The notes beneath the pieces were generated by a model that made no database searches, was not told where the DNA came from, and saw only the letters and a list, made by a program, of their open reading frames with translations. Both the position numbers and the translations under genes were made by a program. Of a stretch of DNA of 64,000 nucleotides, positions 45,792-53,668 are shown one piece after another. Within the stretch, counting starts at the first letter, position 1. Every line of letters starts with the position of its first letter. Origin of the DNA: Rhodobacterales bacterium LSUCC0387 (lineage in GTDB: Bacteria; Pseudomonadota; Alphaproteobacteria; Rhodobacterales; Rhodobacteraceae); the NCBI GenBank assembly GCA_015689775.1, contig WVSR01000001.1, forward strand, positions 428,501-492,500, given 5' to 3'.

Positions 45792-46007
45792 TTAGGGATG
45801 ATCGCGCGTGATCAAACGCCATGCTGACCAAATCGCGCTGCCAATGAAAAACCCACCTGCGATGATTCCAATCTCCGCCATTGCGGGGCCAGATGGCAGG
45901 CCACGATGCGCGACAGCACCGCCAAGCGCGGCCACACCAACCAAGGAAAAGCAGAAGCGAAACCAAAGCTCGGCACGATCGGGCCCGAATTTGCGCTTTT
46001 TACTCAT
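45792..46007 (-). CDS. Small two-helix membrane protein, unknown
   Basis: A 71-aa protein (MSKKRKFGPDRAELWFRFCF...) with two hydrophobic helices, about 20-35 and 45-65 (AEIGIIAGGFFIGSAIWSAW). The ATG at 46007 overlaps the stop of the MBL-hydrolase gene by 4 nt (ATGA), and rluA starts 8 nt downstream, so it is sandwiched in an operon. I recognise no family; the coupling argues that it is real. Confidence 0.7.
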   Translation of the reverse strand: MSKKRKFGPDRAELWFRFCFSLVGVAALGGAVAHRGLPSGPAMAEIGIIAGGFFIGSAIWSAWRLITRDHP

Positions 46008-46870
46008 GGGTTTGGCCCCTCTATCACACATCCATCGTAACCGATGATGATCTCGCCTGAAAACGCATATGCACAGGCCGCGCGCCAGTGATCGGCTGTA
46101 ATCTCAGGGTCATCTGCGGGCACAAGGTGGTGCAGAGCCAGCCGCGGCACGGCGGCGGCTTGTGCAATTTTGGCGGCATCACGGGCCTCTGTATGGGCGC
46201 GCATAATATGCGCTTTGAGTTTTGCTCCATCGCCCGTGGTGCGGGCGACCAAGCGATCCACCCCTGCCTCAAGCATGGCTTCGTGGATCAAGAGATCACA
46301 TCCGCGTGCGAAATTGGCCAAAGGTGGGAAATATGCGGTATCGGCTGAAAAACAGACCGACCAGTCAGGGCTGTCAAAGCGCAGTGCAAAGCAATCAAGA
46401 ATGGGGGGGTGATCAACTTGCAAAGCGCGCACCGTTAGGCCATCTGGCAGATTTGCCACGATGCCCTCATCATATTCGTTAATCCTCACCAACCCGCGCA
46501 AATCGGGACGGCCCTCATCATCAATGCGTAGGTCAATGTCGAAGGCGAGGGACGCGACGAACCCCTCCCATACTGCGCCAATGCCTTTTGGGCCGTAAAC
46601 ATGGACAGGGGTGGCAAGGCCAGATGTCCAAGCGGTGTGGATCAATCCACCCAATTCCAAGATATGGTCTGAATGGAGATGGGTGATGAAAATCAGATCA
46701 AGTGATTTGAGCGAAAGTCCTGTCTGCACAAGCCCCTTGGACACGCCAAGTCCGCAATCCACAACACAGCTGCGCCCTGCAATCTGAATTAAGCTAGAGG
46801 TGGGCATCGGGCCATTAGGACGGACTGCAGGCCCGCCTTTTACACCCATAAGCACGACTTTGTTGGACAT
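46004..46870 (-). CDS. MBL-fold metallohydrolase
   Basis: A 288-aa metallo-beta-lactamase-fold protein of the RNase Z-like/arylsulfatase-like branch. The metal site is THLHSDHILELGG, with further ligands in SADTAYFPPL, CDLLIHEAML, and a late His in LHHLVPADDP. The first ATG of the frame is 46894, but MSNKVVLMGVKGGP at 46870 fits the family start. It could hydrolyse a phosphodiester or other ester; the substrate is unknown. It is the first gene of a likely operon with a small membrane protein gene and rluA. Confidence 0.85.
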   Translation of the reverse strand: MSNKVVLMGVKGGPAVRPNGPMPTSSLIQIAGRSCVVDCGLGVSKGLVQTGLSLKSLDLIFITHLHSDHILELGGLIHTAWTSGLATPVHVYGPKGIGAVWEGFVASLAFDIDLRIDDEGRPDLRGLVRINEYDEGIVANLPDGLTVRALQVDHPPILDCFALRFDSPDWSVCFSADTAYFPPLANFARGCDLLIHEAMLEAGVDRLVARTTGDGAKLKAHIMRAHTEARDAAKIAQAAAVPRLALHHLVPADDPEITADHWRAACAYAFSGEIIIGYDGCVIEGPNP

Positions 46871-46940
46871 GAGAACGCCCTTTCGCCTATTCACGCCCCT
46901 GCCTAGCCAAGCAGGGCGTGAATGGAAAGCGGCCAGTTGA

Positions 46941-47600
46941 TCAGATACGCAGGAATGTTTGCGCGATACGCGGCAAGAGGCCTTCGAATTTCAGGCGCGC
47001 ATCGGTTGCAATCAGACAGATGCAATCTTCGCCCGCCTCAGCCACGGGTGTGTGGTTCATGGTTTCATCGCCAATTTCGATGTCACCGCGCCCGAAGCGG
47101 TCGGTTTCATCACGATAGGCCCCTTGAAGCACCAAGGTCATTTCGGTTCCGCGGTGTGTGTGGCGGGGCATTGCTTGGCCCGCTGGAATGAATAAAAGCC
47201 GCGCGGTGGCGTCCGTGCTTTCGCTGATAATTACTTGCTTACAACCCATCCCAATCGGACGCCATTTCACATCCGCCAAATCGCAACCAATCATATTGCG
47301 CAGCGGGGCAGGGAAAGTGCCATTCTCTCGGGGAGATTGATTTTGCGGAGTGGCTGCCTCTGATGCGGCGTTTCCATCGATAAGGCTCAGGGTCTTGGCG
47401 AGGCTGTCCTTTGTAACGGGGGCCTCGTCCATTTCGTCTAGGATGCAGCCGCCAACCGCATCAAAGGCATGCAGCCTTGCGCGGGCGTCATCACTGAGTG
47501 AGACATGGGTGGCGACAACAAGATCGAAAGCCGCAGGCAAACTGCCTGCTGCATAGCCGATCAAAAAGTCGTCACTGATATGGTGTTTTACTTCGGTCAT
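46941..47600 (-). CDS. chrR: ChrR-type anti-sigma factor with altered zinc site
   Basis: Cupin anti-sigma factor that holds RpoE inactive until singlet oxygen appears. The N-terminal domain resembles R. sphaeroides ChrR (HHISDDFLIGYAAGSLPAAF, then LVVATHVSLSDDARARLHAF and DAVGG). In ChrR, the zinc ligands are a His and a CxxC in ATH-x3-C-x2-C; here the sequence is ATHVSLSDDA, so both Cys are replaced by Ser and Ala, and the codons (AGT, GCC) confirm it. The C-terminal cupin keeps RHTHRGTEMTLVLQG and a later His (HTPVAEAG). The gene overlaps rpoE by 4 nt. Whether it still binds RpoE is an open point. Confidence 0.85.
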   Translation of the reverse strand: MTEVKHHISDDFLIGYAAGSLPAAFDLVVATHVSLSDDARARLHAFDAVGGCILDEMDEAPVTKDSLAKTLSLIDGNAASEAATPQNQSPRENGTFPAPLRNMIGCDLADVKWRPIGMGCKQVIISESTDATARLLFIPAGQAMPRHTHRGTEMTLVLQGAYRDETDRFGRGDIEIGDETMNHTPVAEAGEDCICLIATDARLKFEGLLPRIAQTFLRI

Positions 47601-48175
47601 TTGGTCGCTTGGCTCATATTATGACGCAATCTCTCTAGTGCCAACCTAATTCGCGATTTGATCGTGCCAAGGGGCAGGCCTGTTTCTGTTGCAATCTCGC
47701 CATGGCTGAGATCCCCAAAATAGGCTTTTTCTATCAAAATTCTTTGTTTCTGAGGTAGTCTTTTAAGGGCTTCGGCCAGTTTGCGGCTCTCTTGTTGGAG
47801 GGCAAGAACATCCTCTTGGTCGGGTTCTGCCTCTGGCCCCCATGGTAAATCTTCTGGCTCTGGTCGTGCATATTTGCGCAACAGGTCAATCTTGCGGTTC
47901 CGCGCAATAGTGAAAATCCATGTCGCCACCGAGGCCCGCGCGGGATCAAAAAGATGTGCTTTACGCCACAAAGTGGCCATAACATCCTGCATACATTCTT
48001 CCGCCAGCGCCTCATCCGCGCCTGATTTGATCAAAAAGGCCTTAACGCGTGGGGCGAAATGTCGAAACAAAGCAGCGAACGCCGCTTGATCACGATCTTG
48101 CGCAATCACCATCACTTCGGCGATCCATTCGCAGGACTGCGCCTTGAGGAGGGGAGGGGTCAGCGGTGTTGACAT
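47597..48175 (-). CDS. rpoE: ECF sigma factor RpoE (singlet-oxygen response)
   Basis: ECF sigma factor of the ChrR-linked group. Region 2 contains RDQAAFAALFRHFAPRVKAF, EECMQDVMATLWRKAHLFDP and RASVATWIFTIARNRKIDLL; region 4 contains LPQKQRILIEKAYFGDLSH and TGLPLGTIKSRIRLALERLR. The linker EDLPWGPEAEPDQEDVLALQ is typical of this group. The frame opens at 48277, but the predicted promoter puts the transcript start at about 48275, on that codon, so translation must begin downstream; I use the ATG at 48175 (192 aa), with 48250 as an alternative. It is followed by chrR with a 4-nt overlap. Confidence 0.92.
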   Translation of the reverse strand: MSTPLTPPLLKAQSCEWIAEVMVIAQDRDQAAFAALFRHFAPRVKAFLIKSGADEALAEECMQDVMATLWRKAHLFDPARASVATWIFTIARNRKIDLLRKYARPEPEDLPWGPEAEPDQEDVLALQQESRKLAEALKRLPQKQRILIEKAYFGDLSHGEIATETGLPLGTIKSRIRLALERLRHNMSQATK

Positions 48176-48281
48176 CAGCGGTTCCACATCAGCGGGGGCT
48201 GACCCAAGCCGACCTTGCGCGTAATGTGCATCGCGAGGGTTACCTGCCATCAAATTATGAACATCAAGGTCGAGCATAACA

Positions 48282-48311
48282 CGGTTACGCGCAGGTTACA
48301 GGGTTGGATCA
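48282..48311 (-). promoter_or_regulatory. Candidate RpoE-dependent promoter of rpoE-chrR
   Basis: On the minus strand, TGATCC (48311-48306) is followed after exactly 18 nt by TAACCG (48287-48282). TGATC with TA-rich -10 at this spacing is the R. sphaeroides sigma-E promoter pattern. It would autoregulate rpoE-chrR and starts transcription near 48275. Confidence 0.6.
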
Positions 48312-48380
48312 AAAAATTATCGTGAGGGCTGTACGCTCTTTGAACTTTAGCGCGCGCTTAGAAAAAATTGAGGCAATTTT

Positions 48381-48410
48381 TAATCCAAGGCGCGACAGGG
48401 GGCGTAAACT
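48381..48410 (+). promoter_or_regulatory. Candidate RpoE-dependent promoter of the FAD-oxidoreductase operon
   Basis: TAATCC (48381-48386), 18-nt spacer, TAAACT (48405-48410) on the plus strand differs from the rpoE promoter by one base in the -35 box and uses the same spacing. Transcription would begin near 48417, about 33 nt before the GTG start of the operon's first gene. Confidence 0.5.
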
Positions 48411-48449
48411 TGGCTAGACAGAGCAAGAAAACTAACAAGGAAAACATCC

Positions 48450-49742
48450 GTGCCATTTGAAACACCTCCCGCCCCCCCTCGTACTGTGGCCGTCATCGGG
48501 GGAGGGATCTCAGGGATGGGGGCCGCCTATCACCTTGCGCCAAATGCCAAAGTAACCTTGTTTGAAGCGGAGCATCGCCTTGGTGGGCATGCGCGCACTG
48601 TGGTTGCAGGCCGCCACCGCGATCAGCCCGTTGACACGGGGTTCATAGTATTTAACTACGTCAACTATCCCAATTTGGTGCGCCTGTTCGAAGAGTTGCA
48701 GGTTCCTGTTGTCGAAAGTGACATGAGTTTTGCTGCCTCAATCGGGGGTGGGGCGATTGAATATGGCCTGCATTCCCTCAAGGCCTTATTCGCGCAACGC
48801 AAAAACCTTGTGCGGCCGCAATATCTACGCATGTTGGCTGACATCATGCGCTTTAACGCGCAGGCGGCCAGTTTGGCCAATGACAGCTCACAAACCTTGG
48901 GCGAGTTCATGGATGAGTTTGGTATGGGCGCGTGGTTTCGCGATTACTACCTGACCCCAATTTCTGGCGCGATTTGGTCGACCCCAAAAGAGGAGATCAT
49001 GGATTTCCCCGCGCAGGCCCTTGTGCGGTTTTTCCAGAATCACAACTTGCTGAAGGCGTCAGGCCAACATCAATGGTGGACCGTGCATGGTGGCTCTATC
49101 GAATATGTCACGCGGCTTGAGCGCGCGTTGAGCGAGCGCGGGGTGACCACTGTCACCAATGCAGGCGTGGACAAGGTCAAGCGCGTGGCGAGCGGTGTTG
49201 AGATCCGCCGCGATGGCCAATGGCAGCGTTTTGACGAGGTGGTCTTTGCAGCACATTCCGATGACAGTTTGGCGCTTTTGGCTGATCCAACCGCGCAAGA
49301 ACAAGCCGCCCTTGGCGCAGTCCGTTATCAGCCCAATGAAATGGTGTTGCACGCAGATCGCCGCGCGATGCCCCTGCGCGAAGTCACATGGGCAAGTTGG
49401 AATTACACCGAGCGCGTAGGCTATAGCGGTGGCCCAATTGATCTGACCTATTGGATGAACCGCCTGCAACCCATCCCAAAATCTGATCCGCTGTTTGTGA
49501 CATTGAACAGCCGTGGTGAGATTGCAGATGATTTGATCTATGACACAGCAACCTTCCGTCATCCCGTCTATGATTTGGCCGCATTAGCCGCGCAAGGCAC
49601 CGTGCGGGCCATTAATGGTACTGGAAACACTTGGTTCTGCGGGGCGTGGATGAAAAATGGGTTCCACGAGGATGGGTTGGCCAGTGCAATTGATGTGGTC
49701 AATGCCATGGCCGAACGGGATCGCATGGTCGCGGCGGCCTGA
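48450..49742 (+). CDS. FAD-dependent NAD(P)-binding oxidoreductase (COG2907 type)
   Basis: Flavoprotein of the amine-oxidase fold, 430 aa. The FAD motif is VAVIGGGISGMGAAYHLA (about 13-30), followed by FEAEHRLGGHARTV and the C-terminal WFCGAWMKNGFHEDGLASA. GTG at 48450 follows AAGGA. The family recurs next to DUF1365 genes and ECF sigma factors, and in R. sphaeroides similar genes belong to the sigma-E regulon and to fatty-acid modification (furan or cyclopropane); that link is from memory. Here no SAM methyltransferase (Cfa-like) gene lies in the operon. It leads a four-gene operon with DUF1365, MFS and SDR genes. Confidence 0.85.
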   Translation: MPFETPPAPPRTVAVIGGGISGMGAAYHLAPNAKVTLFEAEHRLGGHARTVVAGRHRDQPVDTGFIVFNYVNYPNLVRLFEELQVPVVESDMSFAASIGGGAIEYGLHSLKALFAQRKNLVRPQYLRMLADIMRFNAQAASLANDSSQTLGEFMDEFGMGAWFRDYYLTPISGAIWSTPKEEIMDFPAQALVRFFQNHNLLKASGQHQWWTVHGGSIEYVTRLERALSERGVTTVTNAGVDKVKRVASGVEIRRDGQWQRFDEVVFAAHSDDSLALLADPTAQEQAALGAVRYQPNEMVLHADRRAMPLREVTWASWNYTERVGYSGGPIDLTYWMNRLQPIPKSDPLFVTLNSRGEIADDLIYDTATFRHPVYDLAALAAQGTVRAINGTGNTWFCGAWMKNGFHEDGLASAIDVVNAMAERDRMVAAA

Positions 49743-49754
49743 CGGGAGAAAGCA

Positions 49755-50519
49755 GTGTTATCATCGGTGGATTATATCGCAGGCGAAACGTTTCATGGCC
49801 GCAGGGGTGCTGTTGAAAATGCGTTTCGATATACCATTGATTGCGTGATGCTTGATGCGGAGGCAGATGATCTTATTGCCCCCGCATTGTTTGGCCGCAA
49901 CAAGGGAAATCTTGCCGCCCTACGGGATCTTGACCACGGCGGTGCGCCCAAAAAGGGGGAAGGGGCCATTTGGGCGCGCGCTGTTTTGGCCGCCCATGGA
50001 TTGGCCGAGCAGACCCAAGGCAAGCTGATGCTTTTGGCGCAGCCGCGTCTATTGGGTCATGTGTTCAACCCTGTCAGTTTTTGGTTGGCCTATGATACCC
50101 AAGCGCGCCTACGCGTTGTCATTGCCGAAGTGTCTAATACTTTCGGTGATCGGCATTCCTATCTTTGCCATCGCGAAGATTTTGAGGAAATCACCCGTCA
50201 CGATATTTTGCTGGCGAAAAAGATTCTCCACGTCTCACCCTTCCAAGAAATTGAGGGCGGTTATGAATTCCGCTTTGATATTCGTGCGGATCGGGTAGGG
50301 ATTTTTATCGATTATGCCACGGGGAATGAGGGGCTTTATGCCACGCTGACCGGCGCGCGCCGTCCGTTGCGCAATGGGGATATTTTGCGCGCCTTATGGC
50401 GGCGGCCTTTTGGGTCGCGCAGGGTTTTGGGGCTGATCCATTGGCAGGCGTTGAAGTTATGGATCAAAGGCGCGCCTTATCGTCCGCGCCCTGAGCCGCC
50501 CGAACGCGAGGTGTCTTAA
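49755..50519 (+). CDS. DUF1365 family protein
   Basis: A 254-aa DUF1365 protein, function unknown, probably in lipid modification because of its constant neighbours. Conserved blocks are YIAGETFHGRRGAVENAFRY, LLAQPRLLGHVFNPVSFWLA, VIAEVSNTFGDRHSYLCH and KILHVSPFQEIEGGYEF. It starts 12 nt after the FAD oxidoreductase gene, and its stop codon shares one base with the MFS start (TAATG at 50517-50521). Confidence 0.9.
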   Translation: MLSSVDYIAGETFHGRRGAVENAFRYTIDCVMLDAEADDLIAPALFGRNKGNLAALRDLDHGGAPKKGEGAIWARAVLAAHGLAEQTQGKLMLLAQPRLLGHVFNPVSFWLAYDTQARLRVVIAEVSNTFGDRHSYLCHREDFEEITRHDILLAKKILHVSPFQEIEGGYEFRFDIRADRVGIFIDYATGNEGLYATLTGARRPLRNGDILRALWRRPFGSRRVLGLIHWQALKLWIKGAPYRPRPEPPEREVS

Positions 50520-51757
50520 TGTTTAAGCGCAGCGCGCCCTTGGCGGGCTACGCAGTTTTTGCCGCCATGCTGTCGAGCGCGGGCATGCCCATTTATATCC
50601 ATGCCCCGAAATTCTATGTCGATGAATATGGCTTGGGCCTTGCGGCGCTTGGGGGCATCCTTTTCGGCTTGCGGTTGTTTGATGTGGTGCAAGACCCTGC
50701 ATTGGGATGGTTGGCGCGCACCACCCGCGCCTATCGGGGGGGCATGGTGGTGGGCGCTGTGGCGATCCTTGCCGCCTCCATGTATGGCCTCTTTGCCATT
50801 GCGCCCCCTATTGCCCCTGTGTGGTGGTTTGCGCTGACCTTAATCGGATTGTTCTCGTCTTTCTCCTTCCTCACGATCTGCTTTTACGCCGAAGGTGTGC
50901 AAACGGCCGAGCGGCTTGGAACGGATGGTCATTTGCGCCTTGCCACATGGCGCGAAACGGGGGGGTTGTTGGGGGTATGCTTGGCGTCAGTTGCCCCGAT
51001 TGCATTGGCAAGCTTCTTGCCCAACCCGTTTAAGGGTTTTGCGATTGGCTTTGTGGTTATTTGCGCCCTTGCCTATGTGTTGATGCGCCCTGACTGGGGG
51101 CAGGGGGCGGCGACACCACCAACCGCCTTTGGCACAATCTTGCGCGATCACACGGCGCGGCGTTTGTTGGTCATTGCTTTGATCAATGCCGCCCCAGTCG
51201 CGGTGACCTCCACCCTTTTCCTTTTCTACGTTGAGGGGGTGTTGGAGGCCCCTGGATGGGAGGGGCCGCTTTTGTTGTTGTTCTTCCTCGCTGCCGCCCT
51301 CTCTGCGCCGTTTTGGACACGGGCCGCCACGCGCTTCGGGGCCAAGCCCATATTGTTGTTTGGCATGGCTTCGTCGATTTTGGCTTTCGCCTTCACTCTC
51401 GCTTTAGGCGCGGGCGATCTGATCGCCTTTGCCCTGATCTGTTTGGTCTCGGGCATGGCGCTTGGGGCAGATTTGACGATCCTGCCTGCCATTTTCTCGC
51501 GTCATTTGTCCAAAATCGCACCGGAGGCTGGCGCAGCCTTTGGATTGTGGTCCTTCGCCACCAAATTCACCTTGGCCTTCGCCGCGGTCACCCTACTGCC
51601 CCTGCTGGAGGCCGCAGGGTTTGAGGCGGGCGCGACCAATCCCGAAGCGGCATTGTCGCGCTTGGTGCTGCTCTATGCGGCGGTTCCTTGCGCGCTCAAG
51701 CTCCTTGCGATCACGATTTTGAGCATCACACCTTTGCCACGAGAACGCGCGCGCTAG
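50519..51757 (+). CDS. MFS transporter (MelB/GPH-like, MFS_2)
   Basis: Twelve-helix membrane carrier of 412 aa. The N-terminal half shows the MFS_2 signature FGLRLFDVVQDPALGWLART, with the acidic pair used for cation coupling in GPH carriers. It shares a 1-nt overlap with the DUF1365 gene. The cargo is unknown; in an RpoE-controlled lipid operon, it may move a lipid or a lipid-derived product rather than a sugar. Confidence 0.85.
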   Translation: MFKRSAPLAGYAVFAAMLSSAGMPIYIHAPKFYVDEYGLGLAALGGILFGLRLFDVVQDPALGWLARTTRAYRGGMVVGAVAILAASMYGLFAIAPPIAPVWWFALTLIGLFSSFSFLTICFYAEGVQTAERLGTDGHLRLATWRETGGLLGVCLASVAPIALASFLPNPFKGFAIGFVVICALAYVLMRPDWGQGAATPPTAFGTILRDHTARRLLVIALINAAPVAVTSTLFLFYVEGVLEAPGWEGPLLLLFFLAAALSAPFWTRAATRFGAKPILLFGMASSILAFAFTLALGAGDLIAFALICLVSGMALGADLTILPAIFSRHLSKIAPEAGAAFGLWSFATKFTLAFAAVTLLPLLEAAGFEAGATNPEAALSRLVLLYAAVPCALKLLAITILSITPLPRERAR

Positions 51758-51787
51758 GTTTACCTTCGCAAGAGAGATGGGGTTTTT

Positions 51788-52516
51788 ATGCGAGATTTTG
51801 CAGGAAAGACATATTGGCTTGTCGGCGCATCCGAAGGTTTGGGTGCAGCCTTGGCTGAGAAATTATCGGACGCCGGCGCAGAGGTGATTTTATCCGCCCG
51901 TTCTGAGGCGCGGCTTAACGAGGTTGCGACACGCCTAAACGGCCCATCTCGGGTTGTGCCGATGGATGTCAGTGATGCGAAAAGCGTGGTCAAAGCCGCC
52001 AAGGATGTCGGCGACATAGATGGGATGGTCTATCTTGCAGGCGTTTATTGGCCTATGCATGCCAGCGCTTGGGACAGTGATCAAGTCTTGGCGATGATGG
52101 ATATCAATGTCATGGGTGCGGCGCGCGTCTTGGGCAATGTCGTACCGCAATTCTTGGCAAAGGATGCAGGTCATATCGTCATCACGGGCAGTCTGTCGGG
52201 CTTTCGTGGCCTGCCTTCGGCCACGGGCTATGGCGCATCGAAGGCGGCGGTGATGCATATGGCGGAATCGCTGCGCGTGGATATGCGGCGCAGCAATGTC
52301 GCCGTGCAACTGGTCAATCCTGGCTTCATCCGCACAAGGCTGACCGATAAGAACAATTTTGCGATGCCGTTCATCATGGCCCCCGCCTCTGCGGCAGATA
52401 TTTTCTTGCGCCATATGCGGCGCAAGAAATTCAGTTGCAGTTTTCCATGGAGCTTTGGAGCGTTTTTCAGGGTCAGTCAGTTCTTCCCCGATTGGCTCTA
52501 TTACCGCATTTTCTAG
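51788..52516 (+). CDS. Short-chain dehydrogenase/reductase
   Basis: NAD(P)-dependent SDR of 242 aa. Nucleotide motif VGASEGLGAALAEKL, then LAGVYWP, the catalytic Ser in ITGSLSGF, and Tyr-Lys in YGASKAAVMHMAESLRVD. The C-terminal end is amphipathic and may touch membrane (RVSQFFPDWLYYRIF). It is the last gene of the RpoE-linked operon, 30 nt after the MFS gene, and overlaps the convergent saccharopine dehydrogenase gene by 4 nt. The substrate is unknown. Confidence 0.87.
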   Translation: MRDFAGKTYWLVGASEGLGAALAEKLSDAGAEVILSARSEARLNEVATRLNGPSRVVPMDVSDAKSVVKAAKDVGDIDGMVYLAGVYWPMHASAWDSDQVLAMMDINVMGAARVLGNVVPQFLAKDAGHIVITGSLSGFRGLPSATGYGASKAAVMHMAESLRVDMRRSNVAVQLVNPGFIRTRLTDKNNFAMPFIMAPASAADIFLRHMRRKKFSCSFPWSFGAFFRVSQFFPDWLYYRIF

Positions 52517-53655
52517 GCCAGATGGTCGACCACAGAAAGGCTTTGGGCAAGGGTTCCCACAACTTCCATCCAGTCGCGGACAAGTCCAATCTCATGCGGC
52601 GCAGCGGACACGCCCGCAGGCACGGCCCCGGTGATTGCCGCTTTGACGGCTAGTGCGACAGGGGTTGAGACAAGCCGCGCCATTGCTGTGCCGCGCGCAT
52701 CGCGCCATGCGTCCATCACATAGGTTTTGTGCCACCGCGCAGTCCCCGCGACCTCAGCTTTGAGAGAGACGCATAAAACAACGCGGTCTGGTTCATCTGC
52801 CTCATAGGAATTTTCGCGCCAGAATTGGTCAGACATCTCGCGCAGTCGCGCATCGCCCGCCGCCCCTTCGAGGGTTTCGATTTCGCGGAATACGGGCGCC
52901 CATGCCTCAGACCACCCATCAAGACGCAAAGTGCCGCGCACAAAGCGCCGCACATTCCAATCGGCTTCAAACCCGTATTCAGCCATGAAAGGCAGGCTGT
53001 CGCGGTTTGGATAGACCTCAAATTCCTCTGGCGTTTCAAGCGGTGCGGTGTAGTGCGAAATCGCATCCCAAGGCCGCGACACGTTCAATTCTTCGCCATC
53101 GGCGATGGAACGTGAAGGCGACCGTAGTGCCTTGAGAACGCCAAGTGGCGACCAACTGAATTTGTAGCGAAACGGATTCGGGATTTTGGGAATCCCGCCG
53201 CAGTAAGAGATAAAGTCATGGGCATTTTTCGGGTCAAAGGCAGCACTGTTGCGATAGTCATGCATGAGGGCATGGGCCATCAAATGGTCAATGCCAGGGT
53301 CAAGGCCCACCTCATTGACCACGCAAACCCCAGCCTTGCGTGCCGCCTCATCCAATGCGCGCATCTCAGGTGCGATATATGAGGAGGAGACAAAATGTGC
53401 GCCTGCCGAAATCGCCATTTTGGCAAGCGGCACATGCATATCGGCGGGCAGCATTGAGATAACCACACAGCCCTTTTTCGTGGCTTCGGTGAGGGCGGCC
53501 ATATCAAACGCGCGGATATCTTTTGCGATATCCCCCACAGCGGCCTTGGCTTTGTCGACACTGCGGTTCCACACGACCACATCGCCTTCAGTTTTAATCA
53601 GATGGCGCAGGCCTGGAATGGAGGACAGACCTGTTCCACACCAATGAATTGTCAT
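52513..53655 (-). CDS. Saccharopine dehydrogenase (glutamate-forming, LYS9-like)
   Basis: A 380-aa NAD(P)-dependent enzyme that splits saccharopine to glutamate and 2-aminoadipate semialdehyde. Start MTIHWCGTGLSSIPGLRHLI, then VVWNRS, VVISMLPADMHVPLAKMAI, YIAPEMRALDEAARKAGV and NEVGLDPGIDHLMAHALM, all typical of the LYS9/LKR-SDH group. The LYS1-like gene lies 13 nt upstream on the same strand. Together they form the saccharopine route, most likely for lysine catabolism, as dapB shows that lysine is made by the DAP route. Confidence 0.9.
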   Translation of the reverse strand: MTIHWCGTGLSSIPGLRHLIKTEGDVVVWNRSVDKAKAAVGDIAKDIRAFDMAALTEATKKGCVVISMLPADMHVPLAKMAISAGAHFVSSSYIAPEMRALDEAARKAGVCVVNEVGLDPGIDHLMAHALMHDYRNSAAFDPKNAHDFISYCGGIPKIPNPFRYKFSWSPLGVLKALRSPSRSIADGEELNVSRPWDAISHYTAPLETPEEFEVYPNRDSLPFMAEYGFEADWNVRRFVRGTLRLDGWSEAWAPVFREIETLEGAAGDARLREMSDQFWRENSYEADEPDRVVLCVSLKAEVAGTARWHKTYVMDAWRDARGTAMARLVSTPVALAVKAAITGAVPAGVSAAPHEIGLVRDWMEVVGTLAQSLSVVDHLA

Positions 53656-53668
53656 GATCTAAACTCCC

